Assembly: GCA_918026815.1 (NCBI GenBank)
Contig: CAKJVC010000030.1
Location: forward strand, 1,116,001-1,180,000
Source: Chalara sp. BL73
Lineage: Eukaryota; Ascomycota; Leotiomycetes; Helotiales
Reading direction: 5' to 3'
DNA: 64,000 nt
Both the position numbers and the translations under genes were made by a program. Below, piece after piece: positions 47,271-58,030 of this stretch (position 1 is the stretch's first letter; each line of letters begins with the position of its first letter). The notes under the pieces were generated by a model. That model saw only the letters and a list, made by a program, of their open reading frames with translations, was not told the origin of the DNA and made no database searches.

Positions 47271-48600
47271 AGGCTCGGATTCGTCCAACAGATTCGAGGT
47301 AACGCTGCTGCCCTGCTTGATTCGAATGCCTCGACGTCAGGATTGATTGTGTGGGAAGTGCTCGGATTTGTTCGAGAGAGTCGAGAGAACGCCACTACTT
47401 CTTTTGATTCGGGTAGCTTGCTGTGGGGATCGATTGCGGTGGGAAGAGGTTGTGCTCCTTGAGCTCCTAGTTTGATCAGGGACAAATCTATTATCTGGAT
47501 AGAGGGAATTGAGGTCAGACTTTGAATGGGAAGCGCGAGTGACCGTAGAGGCAGTGTTTGTCTTGCCTCGTAATCTCTCAGCGCATCCATTTGAGGTATG
47601 GGACTCACGGGAGGAGGTAGCAGCTCCTCGAGTTGTTAGATTTTCGATTCGTACTCGTCTTGGGAAATGTGATTCGCTTTGTTGATGATGGCGCAGCGCG
47701 CGATCCTCAGAGGGTCGCCGTGGCATATCTGTTGACGTTGATGTTGTAGGAAGACATGATGAGGAATTAGAAGAGAAGATTTAGAGGGAAAAGGTACACC
47801 CTAAGGTAAAGGTGAAGGTGAAGGCGAAGAATGTCTTATTATTGTCGTTTTGCGACAAGGTGAAAGGCGAGGCTCAAGCTGGAAGTGGGTCCTCAATTGA
47901 ACTAGCCAGCCATTTCCAGCCTGGTTGATTGACAAGACTAGACATCCTCGAAATCTGGGACTCCCACTCAATTGTAATGCAACATGCCGGAGCAATTATA
48001 AGCCTGCATATTGACGTCGAAAGAATAAGTTTTCTTGAAAGATAACAGAGCACAGGGTTATTCAGGAGGAGGTGCCATGATGATTGACAATCTTGCATCT
48101 TGACTACTGCTGTCATGGGGCACGATATAGAAATGGCTCGTCGATTTCGACCGGTGCCAACTGCACAGTATCCCTAGCATCATAAGAGGATACAACATCT
48201 CAACCTTGTAACTCCCAATATGCAAGGTTCTTATTGTATCCTCAATGCGCATATACTCAAGATCTACTACGCCTGGCAGTCAGCTTTCCAACAAGAACTG
48301 GCACGGAGATATGAATTGTCAAGGATTCAAAGCTTGGTCTTCAAGCATTGCTAGATTCGTGACAGTTTGCCTTTTATACGTGCTTCCGGTTGAGTATCAT
48401 ATGTCATTGATAATGGAGTAATGCTTTTTTGTTCTGTGCATTCAGAGGAATCGCGTATCTATGCCATTACCGCAATCCCACACTTTCTTGTACGCCATAT
48501 ACACCTGATTGCAGCCTTCAAATCCTTTACCTGATATCGACCTCACGAAACGCCTTAGGTGCTACCCTGGCCCATCCATAAGATGCCATTTTATGTACCA
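47271..48600. other. sac3 5' region and intergenic sequence to ltv1
   Basis: On the minus strand, 47271-47760 has two long overlapping open frames. One is Arg/Ser-rich from an ATG at about 47726; the other is Leu/Pro-rich from about 47608. At least one is probably a sac3 5' exon or leader. From 47.76 to 48.6 kb I recognise nothing besides short frames. Confidence 0.45.
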
Positions 48601-49836
48601 TCATGCCTTGCGTGTGCGAAATCTTGCAGGGCCCAGCCCCCGCCTGACCTCATCCAATTGCTCCATTCCAGTCTGATATTTGCCCTTTTTGACATTCTTT
48701 TTACCACTCATAGAGTAGTTACCCAAGAAATCATCCAAGATGTTATCGAAGTCAGCTCTCAGTGGACCTTGTACACTAGACGTCGATGAGGCAGCTGACA
48801 GGGAAACCATATCATCCATATCCTCATTATACTGCTCTTCGAGCTTCTCGAATCTAGCGTCTAGTGTAGATAAACCCTCTGTTCGGAACATGGATGAGGA
48901 TGTCATAGAATACGCCGAGGGATTTGTCAACGCTCCTTTGCGTTTCTTTCTCCTGCCACCATTCGTTGTGGTTGTCATGAGAGAGGATTCGATTCCTGAT
49001 TGAGATTGGGCCATTGGCGTAATCTTAGATTTTTGGTCTTTCTTAAATTTGCTGAATTGTTCCATCCATTCGCCATCTCCATGATCTTCTCGTTCATCAT
49101 CCTTGAAATGAACACCTGGAAGTACAGGGGCTTGTTTGTACTCATTTGTAGGTTTTGCGGTGGCATCCGATTCCCAGCCCTGATCATCTTCGTCCCAGAA
49201 ACCCTGTTCGAACTCTTCCTCATCGATCTCCTGCTTATCCTTTGCAAGCTCTCCGAATATATCCTCTTCGTCATCAACATATGCTTCGTCTTCTAGAGCC
49301 TCAAGAACCTCTCTTATCCTTGGGTCCATATCTGGTTGGAAACCAGCTAATATATCTGGCACATCTTGCTGTGCTTGATATGTCACTTTGCGCAAGTTCT
49401 TGGATGGAAGTATCTCTTCATCGAGCAGCGCTTCCGCCTTATCTTCAAGAGTGGAATTCCTCAGGGCATCCTCGAGAGATTGCTTCCCCTTCCCCTTCCC
49501 CTTGCCCTTATCTTTCGTCTCAGCTTTCACCCAGTATGATCCAGAAGATTGGCCCAGGTCCCTCATATGTTGCATGTAATCGTACTCGGTATCATCGAAG
49601 TATATGCCATGATTTGCCGCTTCTCCTTCATTGTCCCTGACATCTGCCACTTCAGAACCAAGTTCAGACTCTAGGTCGTCAAGCTTTTTGACTTTTTTGG
49701 CATTGGGAAAGGCTGTCGGATTGAGCACCACTGCAGGCGCCGATTCGTCGTGAATCAGTGGATCATTTTGAGGACGATGCACAACAGTGAAATGCTGCGC
49801 TTCTTTCTTATTGATCCATCCCTTTGATGGTGCCAT
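48601..49836 (-). CDS. ltv1: Ltv1, 40S ribosomal subunit assembly factor
   Basis: Single exon, 411 residues, ATG at 49836. The N terminus is diagnostic: [40 protein letters not shown] follows near residue 75. The middle is strongly acidic ([39 protein letters not shown]). The C-terminal conserved part includes [50 protein letters not shown]. Ltv1 binds the beak of the pre-40S particle with Enp1 and Rps3; its phosphorylation by casein kinase 1 releases it before export and final maturation. It is divergent from lsg1 across 298 bp. Confidence 0.94.
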   Translation of the reverse strand: MAPSKGWINKKEAQHFTVVHRPQNDPLIHDESAPAVVLNPTAFPNAKKVKKLDDLESELGSEVADVRDNEGEAANHGIYFDDTEYDYMQHMRDLGQSSGSYWVKAETKDKGKGKGKGKQSLEDALRNSTLEDKAEALLDEEILPSKNLRKVTYQAQQDVPDILAGFQPDMDPRIREVLEALEDEAYVDDEEDIFGELAKDKQEIDEEEFEQGFWDEDDQGWESDATAKPTNEYKQAPVLPGVHFKDDEREDHGDGEWMEQFSKFKKDQKSKITPMAQSQSGIESSLMTTTTNGGRRKKRKGALTNPSAYSMTSSSMFRTEGLSTLDARFEKLEEQYNEDMDDMVSLSAASSTSSVQGPLRADFDNILDDFLGNYSMSGKKNVKKGKYQTGMEQLDEVRRGLGPARFRTRKA

Positions 49837-50134
49837 TTTGCAGATTTATAAGGCCAAGTTCTCGAGTGCACATATTAAACTACGATGTTAAATGGAAGTC
49901 TCATTGTGGCTGGGCCAAAAATTAATTTTTGGTGGGGTCGAGGGGTCAAGCGGCCACCCCCTGCAAAATTCCGTCACTGAAATTTGCCTTTGCTCTATAA
50001 TCAACCCCTCCGACAACCACATATATTCATATCCACGAAAGATCAGACAAATATACCCATTCTAGACTTTTGAAGACCCTGAATATAACATAAACGACTG
50101 AGGATACTACTGATCACGGAATTTATAAGCCAAG
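49837..50134. promoter_or_regulatory. shared divergent promoter of ltv1 and lsg1
   Basis: 298 bp between two start codons of ribosome-assembly genes. It contains the perfect 18-bp palindrome at 49915-49932 and further A/T-core matches (GCAAAATTCC, GAAATTTGCC) resembling the rRNA-processing element of yeast ribosome-biogenesis promoters. Co-regulation is inference. Confidence 0.6.
49915..49932 (+). promoter_or_regulatory. perfect 18-bp palindrome CCAAAAATTAATTTTTGG
   Basis: The sequence equals its own reverse complement. It lies 79-96 bp upstream of the ltv1 ATG and about 200 bp upstream of the lsg1 ATG. Confidence 0.85.
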
Positions 50135-52089
50135 ATGGTTTTGGCAAAGTCGAAGAATGCTGTCGGGCTAGGCAATAGTCTTATGAACGATCGTTTTGGC
50201 AAAGGAAAAGGTGCTGATAGAAAGAAGATCACAGCTACTGGAATTCAGAGAGTCCAAAAAGACACTGGCGAGACCTATGTCACGAATGAGAGACAAGAAG
50301 CTAGTTGGGTCAAGATGCGATCAGTCACGGAACAGGCTGCCCTCGACGAATTTTTAGCCACCGCAGAGCTAGCTGGTACGGACTTTACGGCAGAAAAGAT
50401 GAATAATGTCAAGATCATACATACCGACCAGAAGAATCCGTATCTTTTGTCAGCAGCTGAGGAGCGAGCTGCCGTAGGAAAACAAAAAGCACATAGGGAT
50501 AGGCTTACGGTTCCAAGAAGACCACAATGGGATTCAGGCACCACACCTGAACAGCTTGACCGAATGGAAAGAGAAAGCATGCTAGAGTGGAGAAGAGGTC
50601 TGGCAGAACTACAGGAGAACAACGACTTACTCATGACCCCATTTGAAAGAAATCTGGAAGTTTGGCGGCAGCTGTGGAGAGTTATTGAAAGATCTGACTT
50701 AGTCGTACAAATAGTTGATGCCCGAAACCCTCTACTTTTTCGCTCGGAAGACTTGGAGAGATATGTCAAGCATGTCGATGCGAGGAAGGAGAATTTGTTG
50801 TTGGTAAATAAAGCGGATATGTTGACGGAGGAGCAAAGGAAAACTTGGGCAGATTATTTCGAGACAGCCGGCATCAAGTACAAGTTTTTCTCAGCTAGCT
50901 TGGCAAAAGAGTTGAATGAGAACCGTGATCTACAAGACACAGACTCAGTAGAGGACGAAGAGGTCGATTTATCAAAGGAGGCAAAGAATCTCAGAGTCAG
51001 CGATAGCGAGACGGCCCCGGATGACGATGAATCGGAGGACACCAAAACGAGAATCTTGTCCGTTGATGAATTGGAGTCCTTGTTTTTAAAGAATGCACCG
51101 CAACATGAAGGTATATGAAGGTTCTAGCATTCAGAACTGTGCTGACACTCCCAGATACTGAATCCAACAAGCCTAGAAGGACACAAATTGGTTTAGTAGG
51201 ATATCCTAATGTTGGGAAATCTTCAACCATCAATGCTTTGATCGGAGCGAAAAAGGTTTCTGTGTCTTCGACACCTGGAAAAACAAAACATTTTCAGACA
51301 ATTCAACTAAGCGAAAAAGTCATGCTAGTGGATTGTCCTGGTCTTGTGTTTCCAAATTTTGCAAATACCAAGGCGGACCTCGTTTGTAATGGCGTCCTGC
51401 CAATCGACCAACTTCGAGAATTTACTGGACCAGCTGGGCTGGTAGCCTCTCGCATTCCTCAATTCTTCCTAGAAGCTGTGTACGGAATGAAGATTGTCAC
51501 GCGGCCTCTTGAAGAGGGCGGTACTGGAGTCCCAACGGCTGAAGAGTTGTTATCGGCTTATGCCAAAGCTAGAGGCTTCACAAGGACCGGCCAAGGTCAA
51601 CCTGATGAATCCAGAGCGGCTAGATATATCCTGAAAGACTACGTAAACGGCAAGCTTTTGTTCTGTCACCCGCCTCCCTTGGATGATATAGACCCTCTTG
51701 AGTTCAACCAGGAGCTTTACGACGAGGAACATCTTCCTGAGAAAAGACGATTTGCTTTGGCTGCCACAGAGGCGAGCACCGATGATCAAGCCTCTATAGC
51801 AGATTCCGATATGATCTCACTAGAGGGTCCTAAATCCAAGAAACTTGATGGAGCCTTCTTCGCACGGGGCCAAGGAAACTCAGCACATCTCCGAATGCCG
51901 TTCAACCATAAATACTCGCAACAAAACACTACTAACGGAAAGCAACTTTCAGGGCGGAAACAGAAAACTATGCTTGCGCTGGAGAAGGATATGGATCCCA
52001 ATGATATGAAGATGCTGACGAGCAAAAAGCACTTTAAGCATGGCACCAAGGGCAATGGGAAGAGGCGAGCTGATTATTTTGCTGATTGA
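50135..52089 (+). CDS. lsg1: Lsg1, cytoplasmic 60S subunit maturation GTPase
   Basis: Exons 50135-51110 and 51155-52089, intron 44 bp (GTATAT donor, GTGCTGAC branch), 636 residues. It is a circularly permuted GTPase. The G4 motif VNKAD (near residue 225) precedes the P-loop GYPNVGKSS (near 341), with the G3 motif DCPGLVFPN near 385. The N terminus GLGNSLMNDRFGKGKGADRK and the basic C terminus (KKHFKHGTKGNGKRRADYF) are typical. An acidic insert separates G4 from G1, where the intron falls. In yeast Lsg1 triggers release of the export adaptor Nmd3 from the pre-60S particle in the cytoplasm. It is divergent from ltv1, so the last steps of both subunits are encoded side by side. Confidence 0.95.
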
Positions 52090-52816
52090 TTGATTGATGG
52101 ATGGTGTGGCTGGGCTGGTATGTGTTCACGAAAAGCTGCTGAGGGTATTCTACAGCCAGAAGGCTTTATAGACGGAGATCGGAGGAGTTAAGGCGCCGGT
52201 TATAGCAATGCATCATCATATCTATCGCCTGGCCATAGCATGTAACGGGAAAGGCATGCGGGCGTGGAAGAATACCCCCAAGTATTTGCTAGACTAAATA
52301 GCAAAATGCGTCCAAAAATAGTGTGGACCAAGCATTCATCCACCTGAGCCAGTCTCTCTGTTATGGTACCAGTAATGGTGATATCTATCGGTTCGAGTTC
52401 CAGTGAATTCCTTAGCCTCGGCTCGAGGCATACAGCAATTCTAGCAATAGTACATGACTAGTAATAAAAGATTGTTTTTTTAATTGCTTGGTCAATAAGG
52501 TCAGCCACCCAAGAACAAACCCCTCTCAAGCCGCATCAGGCGTGTTTCTGAAATCAGTCGATTGAGGGTGGTCAAGCAAGTACCGTCATCGTTCATTGGT
52601 TGAATGGCATGAGCCTCGGTTGCTTCGAAAGGAACCGAGTCCGAGTTAAGCGGTTGTGGAGAAATCTGGGGGGAACTTGAGCTAGAGCACGAACATCCTA
52701 CATCAACCACCATAAATCCTTTATAATCTGCTATTCTTTTTCTCAATTGAATCTCTCACTCGTCATTTTGTGATCTCATAAGCCATCCCTTGAAATATAG
52801 TTGAAGTTGTTAAAAG
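52090..52816. other. intergenic lsg1 to acyl-CoA dehydrogenase
   Basis: 727 bp. It holds one small leftward frame (listed separately) and otherwise the lsg1 3' end and the dehydrogenase promoter. Confidence 0.4.
52501..52713 (-). CDS. possible small protein, 70 residues
   Basis: ATG-started frame with an ordinary amino-acid mixture: an N-terminal Cys/Ser stretch (DVGCSCSSSSSP) and a C-terminal helix-prone end (TLNRLISETRLMRLERGLF). No domain is recognised. It lies opposite to the surrounding genes, within the presumed promoter of the acyl-CoA dehydrogenase gene. It could equally be chance; no promoter or splice signal supports it. Confidence 0.22.
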   Translation of the reverse strand: MVVDVGCSCSSSSSPQISPQPLNSDSVPFEATEAHAIQPMNDDGTCLTTLNRLISETRLMRLERGLFLGG

Positions 52817-54396
52817 ATGTCTGACAAAATACCTATCATCGTAGGTTTGAAGCTTTCCACGACCCTCACTACCAACTTGCTAACAAAGCTTCAAGGCCGA
52901 GAACAGAGTTAGTGAGAATGCAAGGAGGACTCTGGATATCGTGAAGAAGTTTGTCGAGGAGAAATGTATACCGTGAGTCCTATCCCTCCAATACGATTCT
53001 GCAGAGAACAGACTACTCATGACCATCTCTAGAGCCGACCCCATCCTCGCAGCACAAATTGGTGAAGGAGCCGCGCGATGGGATCACCATCCCAAGATCG
53101 TCGATGACCTGAAAGCAGAGGCCAGGAAGCTAGGTTTATGGAACATGTTCCTTCCCAAGGGACATTATAAGGAGTCTCCTGGTTTCACAAATCTCGAGTA
53201 TGGATTAATGGCGGAGCACCTCGGCAAGTCAAGGGTGGCATCTGAGGCTTGCAATTGCGCCGCGCCAGATACAGGAAATATGGAAGTATTGGCGAAGTAT
53301 GGAAATGAGGCACAGAAGAAGCAGTGGTTGAAGCCTTTGATGGATGGAGAGATTCGTTCCGCGTTCTTGATGACGGAGCCAGATATTGCTTCCTCAGATG
53401 CTACGAATATCAAGTTGTCTATGGTAAAGGATGGCAATGATTACGTATTGAATGGCGACGTGAGTAATATCGGAAGAACGCTAGCATTCCAATCTGACGT
53501 GACATAGAAATGGTGGTCAAGCGGTGCTGGTGACCCAAGATGCAAAGTTTACATTGTTATGGCCAAGAGCGATCCTGGAAATAAGGACGCTTACAAACAA
53601 CAATCTGTTATTTTAGTACCAGCAAATACTCCAGGTATTACTATCAACAGGATGTTATCAGTCTATGGTTACGACGACGCTCCTCATGGCCATGGCCACT
53701 TGACATTCAAGAATGTTCGGGTCCCCGCAAGCAATATTGTCCTTGGGCCGGGTCGCGGCTTTGAAATCATTCAAGGTCGTCTGGGCCCGGGACGTATTCA
53801 CCACGCTATGCGCTCTATTGGTGCCGTATGTAGAGCTCCGTGCCTCTTAATGAACATAGATTTCTAACAATTTATAGGCTGAGAGGGCCTTGGACTGGAT
53901 GTTGATGCGTATCAATGACCCAATTAAGACCCCTTTCGGTAAGCAATTAAAGGAGCATGGCGTGATCCTCGAATGGGTTGCCAAATCCCGTCTTGAGATC
54001 GATGCAGCACGTCTCATTGTTCTTAACGCAGCTATCAAGATTGATATCGGCGGAGCTAAAAGCGCTCTGAAAGAGATTGCACAAGCGAAAGTCTTAGTAC
54101 CTACTATGACTTTGACGGTCATCGACCGTGCTGTGCAAGCTTTTGGTGGTGCTGGTGTCTCTCAAGATACTCCTTTGGCAAGTATGTGGGCGCAAATCCG
54201 GACTTTGAGATTGGCAGATGGACCTGATGAGGTCCATTTGCAGCAGATGGGGAAGAACGAGAACAAGAGAGGATCCGCTGTCACGACGTTGATTAAGAAT
54301 CAAGAGGCAGCCTCGAGACAGTTGTTCGAGTATTACGGGATCAATGCTAAGGCGAATGAATTAGGAGGACAGATCAAATCAAGATCAAAGTTGTAG
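52817..54396 (+). CDS. acyl-CoA dehydrogenase (ACAD10/11-like)
   Basis: Five exons: 52817-52840, 52896-52972, 53033-53459, 53508-53825 and 53878-54396. Introns are 48-60 bp; 454 residues. The first exon is only 24 nt. Flavin and substrate motifs are visible: [17 protein letters not shown] (FAD/substrate loop), [39 protein letters not shown] and the C-terminal [39 protein letters not shown]. The EEKCIPADPI start and the RIHH segment are typical of the fungal proteins related to ACAD10/11, which oxidise longer or branched/hydroxylated acyl-CoAs. Exact substrate is unknown. No targeting signal is obvious: the C terminus ends SRSKL, and the terminal tripeptide SKL is a canonical PTS1, so peroxisomal import is the best inference. 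The catalytic Glu position cannot be assigned by eye. Confidence 0.88.
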
Positions 54397-55343
54397 TTCT
54401 AGATTGTATCCTATCTCAAAATGAAGAAAGTCAATGGCATCAAGATATCAAATTTTCTTGTTCTACTTTGGTACGTGGTTAAATCCAGCTGCCTTGAAGT
54501 GCATTGACAATCAGAATGGTTTTGATCAACGGAAGACCATTTCGAAACAATTGAGCCTCACACTTCAGGTTTTGGTATCACGCACCATCGCTTCATCTCC
54601 ATTGGGCGACACTGTTCATTAGGCAACCTCGACCTGGTCCATATGCTTGCTATGCATCGAGGCCAGCAATGAATGACTCACAACCCTTGAGACACTCAAA
54701 CTCTCTTACAAAGCTCCACCTTGGGTTATGATGGAAATAGAACGATTGTGATTGTGGTTCTGAGAACATGGAAAGACTGATCGCTTATCATAGATAGAAT
54801 GGTTAGATCCAATTCCTTCTAGTTAGAAAGCCATGAATTCCTCCACTCTCATATCAACACTGCTAGAGATGTCTGATTTATTAAAGTGGGAGAGTTACTT
54901 CAATAAAAAGGGAAATTTTCCAATCCATAATACTCAATGTCGAATTGCCCCATGAGTACGCACACTAGCATTGCAAATTCATAAAAATCCACATCTTCTT
55001 TGTTTTGGCGAACATGAGTGCTGCTTGGAAAATTGATTGGAGGAGGTGAGCCTTCAGTTGTGATTCAGGGGTGGGACCAAAATTTTCGGTTGCTCCGCCG
55101 TTGCCATGGCCAAAAACGTCCATTCGTCAACAACAGGCGTCAGCGAAGACTTCACTCCACACCACATTCCTGATACTACAAAAACACAAGTGAACCCTCT
55201 ACTGCTCCTCCAACTCTCCTCACTCTCATCGCAAGAATACAAACTTCACTACATCTTCACCAGAATTACCGCTTCACTACCCTTTTTCCGCCAGAAATAC
55301 AAACTTTGCTATCGCCTTTCCGAAACCTTCAACATACTTCATC
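54397..55343. other. intergenic and 5' leader of the Spo12-like gene
   Basis: About 950 bp. CCAAAATTTTCGG at 55077-55089 matches the A/T core found upstream of cbf5 and ltv1/lsg1. The last ~150 bp before the ATG are C/A-rich, like a leader. No gene is recognised. Confidence 0.45.
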
Positions 55344-55807
55344 ATGTCCGGAGTTCTCGCTGACAAGGACGTTAATGCTACCACAGCTGCGCAGCAGCCA
55401 GGAGAGGGAAAGGAGGTCAAGAGCATGGAATACCACCGTCAGGTGTTGCAATCCAAGCTAGACGAGGGACAGTACGTGACTTGTTACGGCTCGCGGGGTC
55501 TTCCAGACGAGAACGCTGCTAACGATGCTAGGGGCAAGCAACTGTACATCTCGCCTTCGGATAGCATCCAGAGTCCTTGCACCCAGAAGCTCAGCGCTTA
55601 TCGCAATAAGCAGGTCGGAAAGTATGTATTCGACTGCCCCGCCTCTATGCTGTTATTAAAGCTCAGGGGAAAATGCTAACGAGTGGCGCGCATAGGGCTA
55701 AGCCCAAGTCTCTCTTCGCAAAGACATCCTCCAAGAACCTTGGAAATGGTGCGCCCATGTTTGGCAACTCGATTCCTAAGGAGGAGAAGAAGGACGGCGC
55801 ACAATGA
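55344..55807 (+). CDS. Spo12-like small protein
   Basis: Exons 55344-55621 and 55696-55807, intron 74 bp (GTATGT donor, ATGCTAACG branch), 129 residues. The core YISPSDSIQSPCTQKLSAYR matches the Spo12 family motif (SP-x-D-x-I-x-SP-C-x-x-KL). In yeasts this short nuclear protein takes part in mitotic exit (FEAR network) and meiosis, and is phosphorylated at the SP sites. The rest is hydrophilic. The N-terminal half has KSMEYHRQVLQSKLDE, a helix-prone segment, and the C terminus after the splice is KPKSLFAKTSSKNLGNGAP, basic then acidic. The family assignment rests on the 20-residue motif, so the function is moderately sure. It is convergent with drg1. Confidence 0.75.
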
Positions 55808-56214
55808 ACAGTCATCTTGGTGAGGGTGTAAGATAAGATGTATGCCACTTCATACACCTGCTTCCCAAGGCAACTCTAACGAGACCGCAGTAATGACGAC
55901 GCGATGATCTTTCAACTACGGGCTTCCTTCTTAAATCCACACAAAAGTTACGACTACATTCGGCATGGCATATCGTTACTTCATCTCGATAAGGCATTGG
56001 GTATAATGATGGCTTGGAGAGAATAAATGTTACATGGGGTACCGGAGTTCTTGTGACAACATGGAAGGAACTCTTTTATTACAAATTTCATGATACACAA
56101 CCATAGGGTCTGGCAGAATCGATGTTTTGACGAGCTTTGGTTTTTGTATATGCATTTGAGACCGTGATATGTGCCGCCGAACGCCAAACTCCCCAAATCT
56201 TCAGAAAGTAGGTC
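55808..56214. other. intergenic, convergent ends
   Basis: 407 bp between the convergent Spo12-like gene and drg1. Only 3' flanks are expected; nothing else is recognised. Confidence 0.4.
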
Positions 56215-57548
56215 TCATGCCCTCCAGTTCGAGACTATACTAACCACATCCTCATCGGCAACCATATGCCCTAACCCTACCCGCTGCGGCACATGTCTCG
56301 CACTCGCGCCCCATACTAACGCATATTTAAATGTATCCTTCAGCGTTCTATGGATCTGATCACAAACATCCTCAATCGTGCTATTACTTCTCACGATGAG
56401 CGCCTCGTTAAAATCCGGATCAACCCCCTTTCTCTTCGTATAGATCCGCATCAGATTCAGCTCCTTCCAGCACCGCTCCACCACATCCTGGATCCCCAGA
56501 TCCAACTCGCAGCTCATGACCACAGTTTGCGGTTCGCGGGCAAGCTTGTCGAGGAAATCGAGAGATACGCTGTCGATCTTGTTGTAGACGTATAAGCATT
56601 TGATGTACTTTCTATGGTCTTTCATTATCACGTCGATGAAGTCGTCCACCGTCACGTTCTCGTCTCGTACGAGCACCTCGCAGTTTAGGATCTTGTAATC
56701 GCGCAATATATTATAGACCATCTTTTGATCGATATTCTTGGGCGGGTTCTGGAACGTGATTTTCATACCGCCAGCCATCTTTGGCTTGAGGTAGATGTTG
56801 CTGCTCTCATCAGTCTCGGCTCCTTTCCAGAATTAGAATCAAGAATTAGAATCAAAGAATACATACGGTGGCTCCCGGTTCAATCTGATCCCAACAGCCT
56901 CCAATTCCGCCTCCAGCAACGCCCTCTGCTCTGCCTTTTTCGTGGCATCCAGCACCATCAAGATCAAATCACTCGTCTTCGCTGCACTAATCACCTGTCT
57001 TCCCCTTCCCTTCCCCTCTGACGCCCCTTCGATGATACCAGGCAAATCCAAGATCTGGATCTCCGCACCGCCATACTCCAGCACCCCGGGAATGGCAGTC
57101 AAAGTAGTGAAAGAGTAGGCCGCGACCTCAGACTTGGTCTTGGTGATCTTGGAAAGGAAGGTTGACTTTCCTACCGAAGGGAAGCCAACGAGCGCTATAC
57201 GTGCGTCTCCGGATTTGGACACATCAAAACCAGCGCCGCCGCCGGATCCTGCGCCTGGGCCGGGCTCGAGTAGTTGTGCACGGTAGCGGGCAAGTTTTCT
57301 AGGAACTTGTCAGTAAGTGATGAATGGAAAGATAAGTGGATGATACTCACCCCTTCAATAGACCCAAATGATACTCTAACGGGAAAATTAGATCTGATCA
57401 CGTGTAGATGGTATCTCTCTTACCAGTGGCCTTATTTTCTGAATTGACGTTAGCGATTGCAAGATGTGGGCCAGGGTGTAGAGCACTGACTTTGGGTCCT
57501 TCTCATCTCATCTTCAATCTCCTTGATCTTGTCAGTGATGTTCACCAT
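56215..57548 (-). CDS. DRG1/Rbg1 developmentally regulated GTP-binding protein
   Basis: Five exons: 57491-57548, 57424-57438, 57351-57375, 56867-57298 and 56215-56800. The protein is 371 residues (human DRG1 367, yeast Rbg1 369). The second and third exons are 15 and 25 nt. They encode the conserved [20 protein letters not shown] segment, which is complete only if both are included. GTPase motifs are G1 [18 protein letters not shown]2 TTLTAIPG and G3 [17 protein letters not shown]4 is YNKIDSVS, after a family-specific insertion. A C-terminal TGS domain follows ([20 protein letters not shown] to the end, with [20 protein letters not shown]). DRG1 works with a DFRP partner (Tma46 in yeast) on translating ribosomes and helps resolve stalls. 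The last intron is 66 bp with a GAGCAG acceptor. Confidence 0.93.
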
Positions 57549-58030
57549 CTTGGCGACTTTTATTGCAACTAATGTGGAAGAACGATAAATATATCAGCGG
57601 AATCGCTTTGGTTTGAAAAGTTGATGGGAAATGATACTTTGTTAAAGGCGGGAAGCGATGGCATTTTTTGTGCCGGCAGAATTTCATGACGTACCTTTAG
57701 TAAAGCGGTGAATACAGATGAATATAATTTGGCAATCTTCCTAAGCACTCGAGCATCGAAACATTGGATAGAACTGAATGGCACACGGTAAACCGTTTTG
57801 ACAAAGATAACTTTCCGCATTAAGAATCCGACGCTTGTCTTACCAAATTAAAAAAGAGATGGTTGGACAGAAACAGAATTTGAAGAAAAACCTCACAATT
57901 CATCGTTCATACTCATATAGTTACATGGTAAGTTTTGTGAGGTATTTTCCCCCTTGATCAGCAATATACATAACCATGATATCCTCTAACGCCTGACCAT
58001 ACCTTAACGCCCATTATAATTAATGCTCAC
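57549..58030. other. intergenic drg1 upstream / pol1 downstream
   Basis: About 480 bp with the drg1 promoter and the pol1 3' flank. A leftward 83-residue frame starting near 57820 is not recognisable and is not called. Confidence 0.4.

Noticed and set aside
52375..52400. GGTTCGAGTTCC, reminiscent of a tRNA B box
   Set aside because: No matching A box, acceptor stem or clover-leaf can be folded around it.
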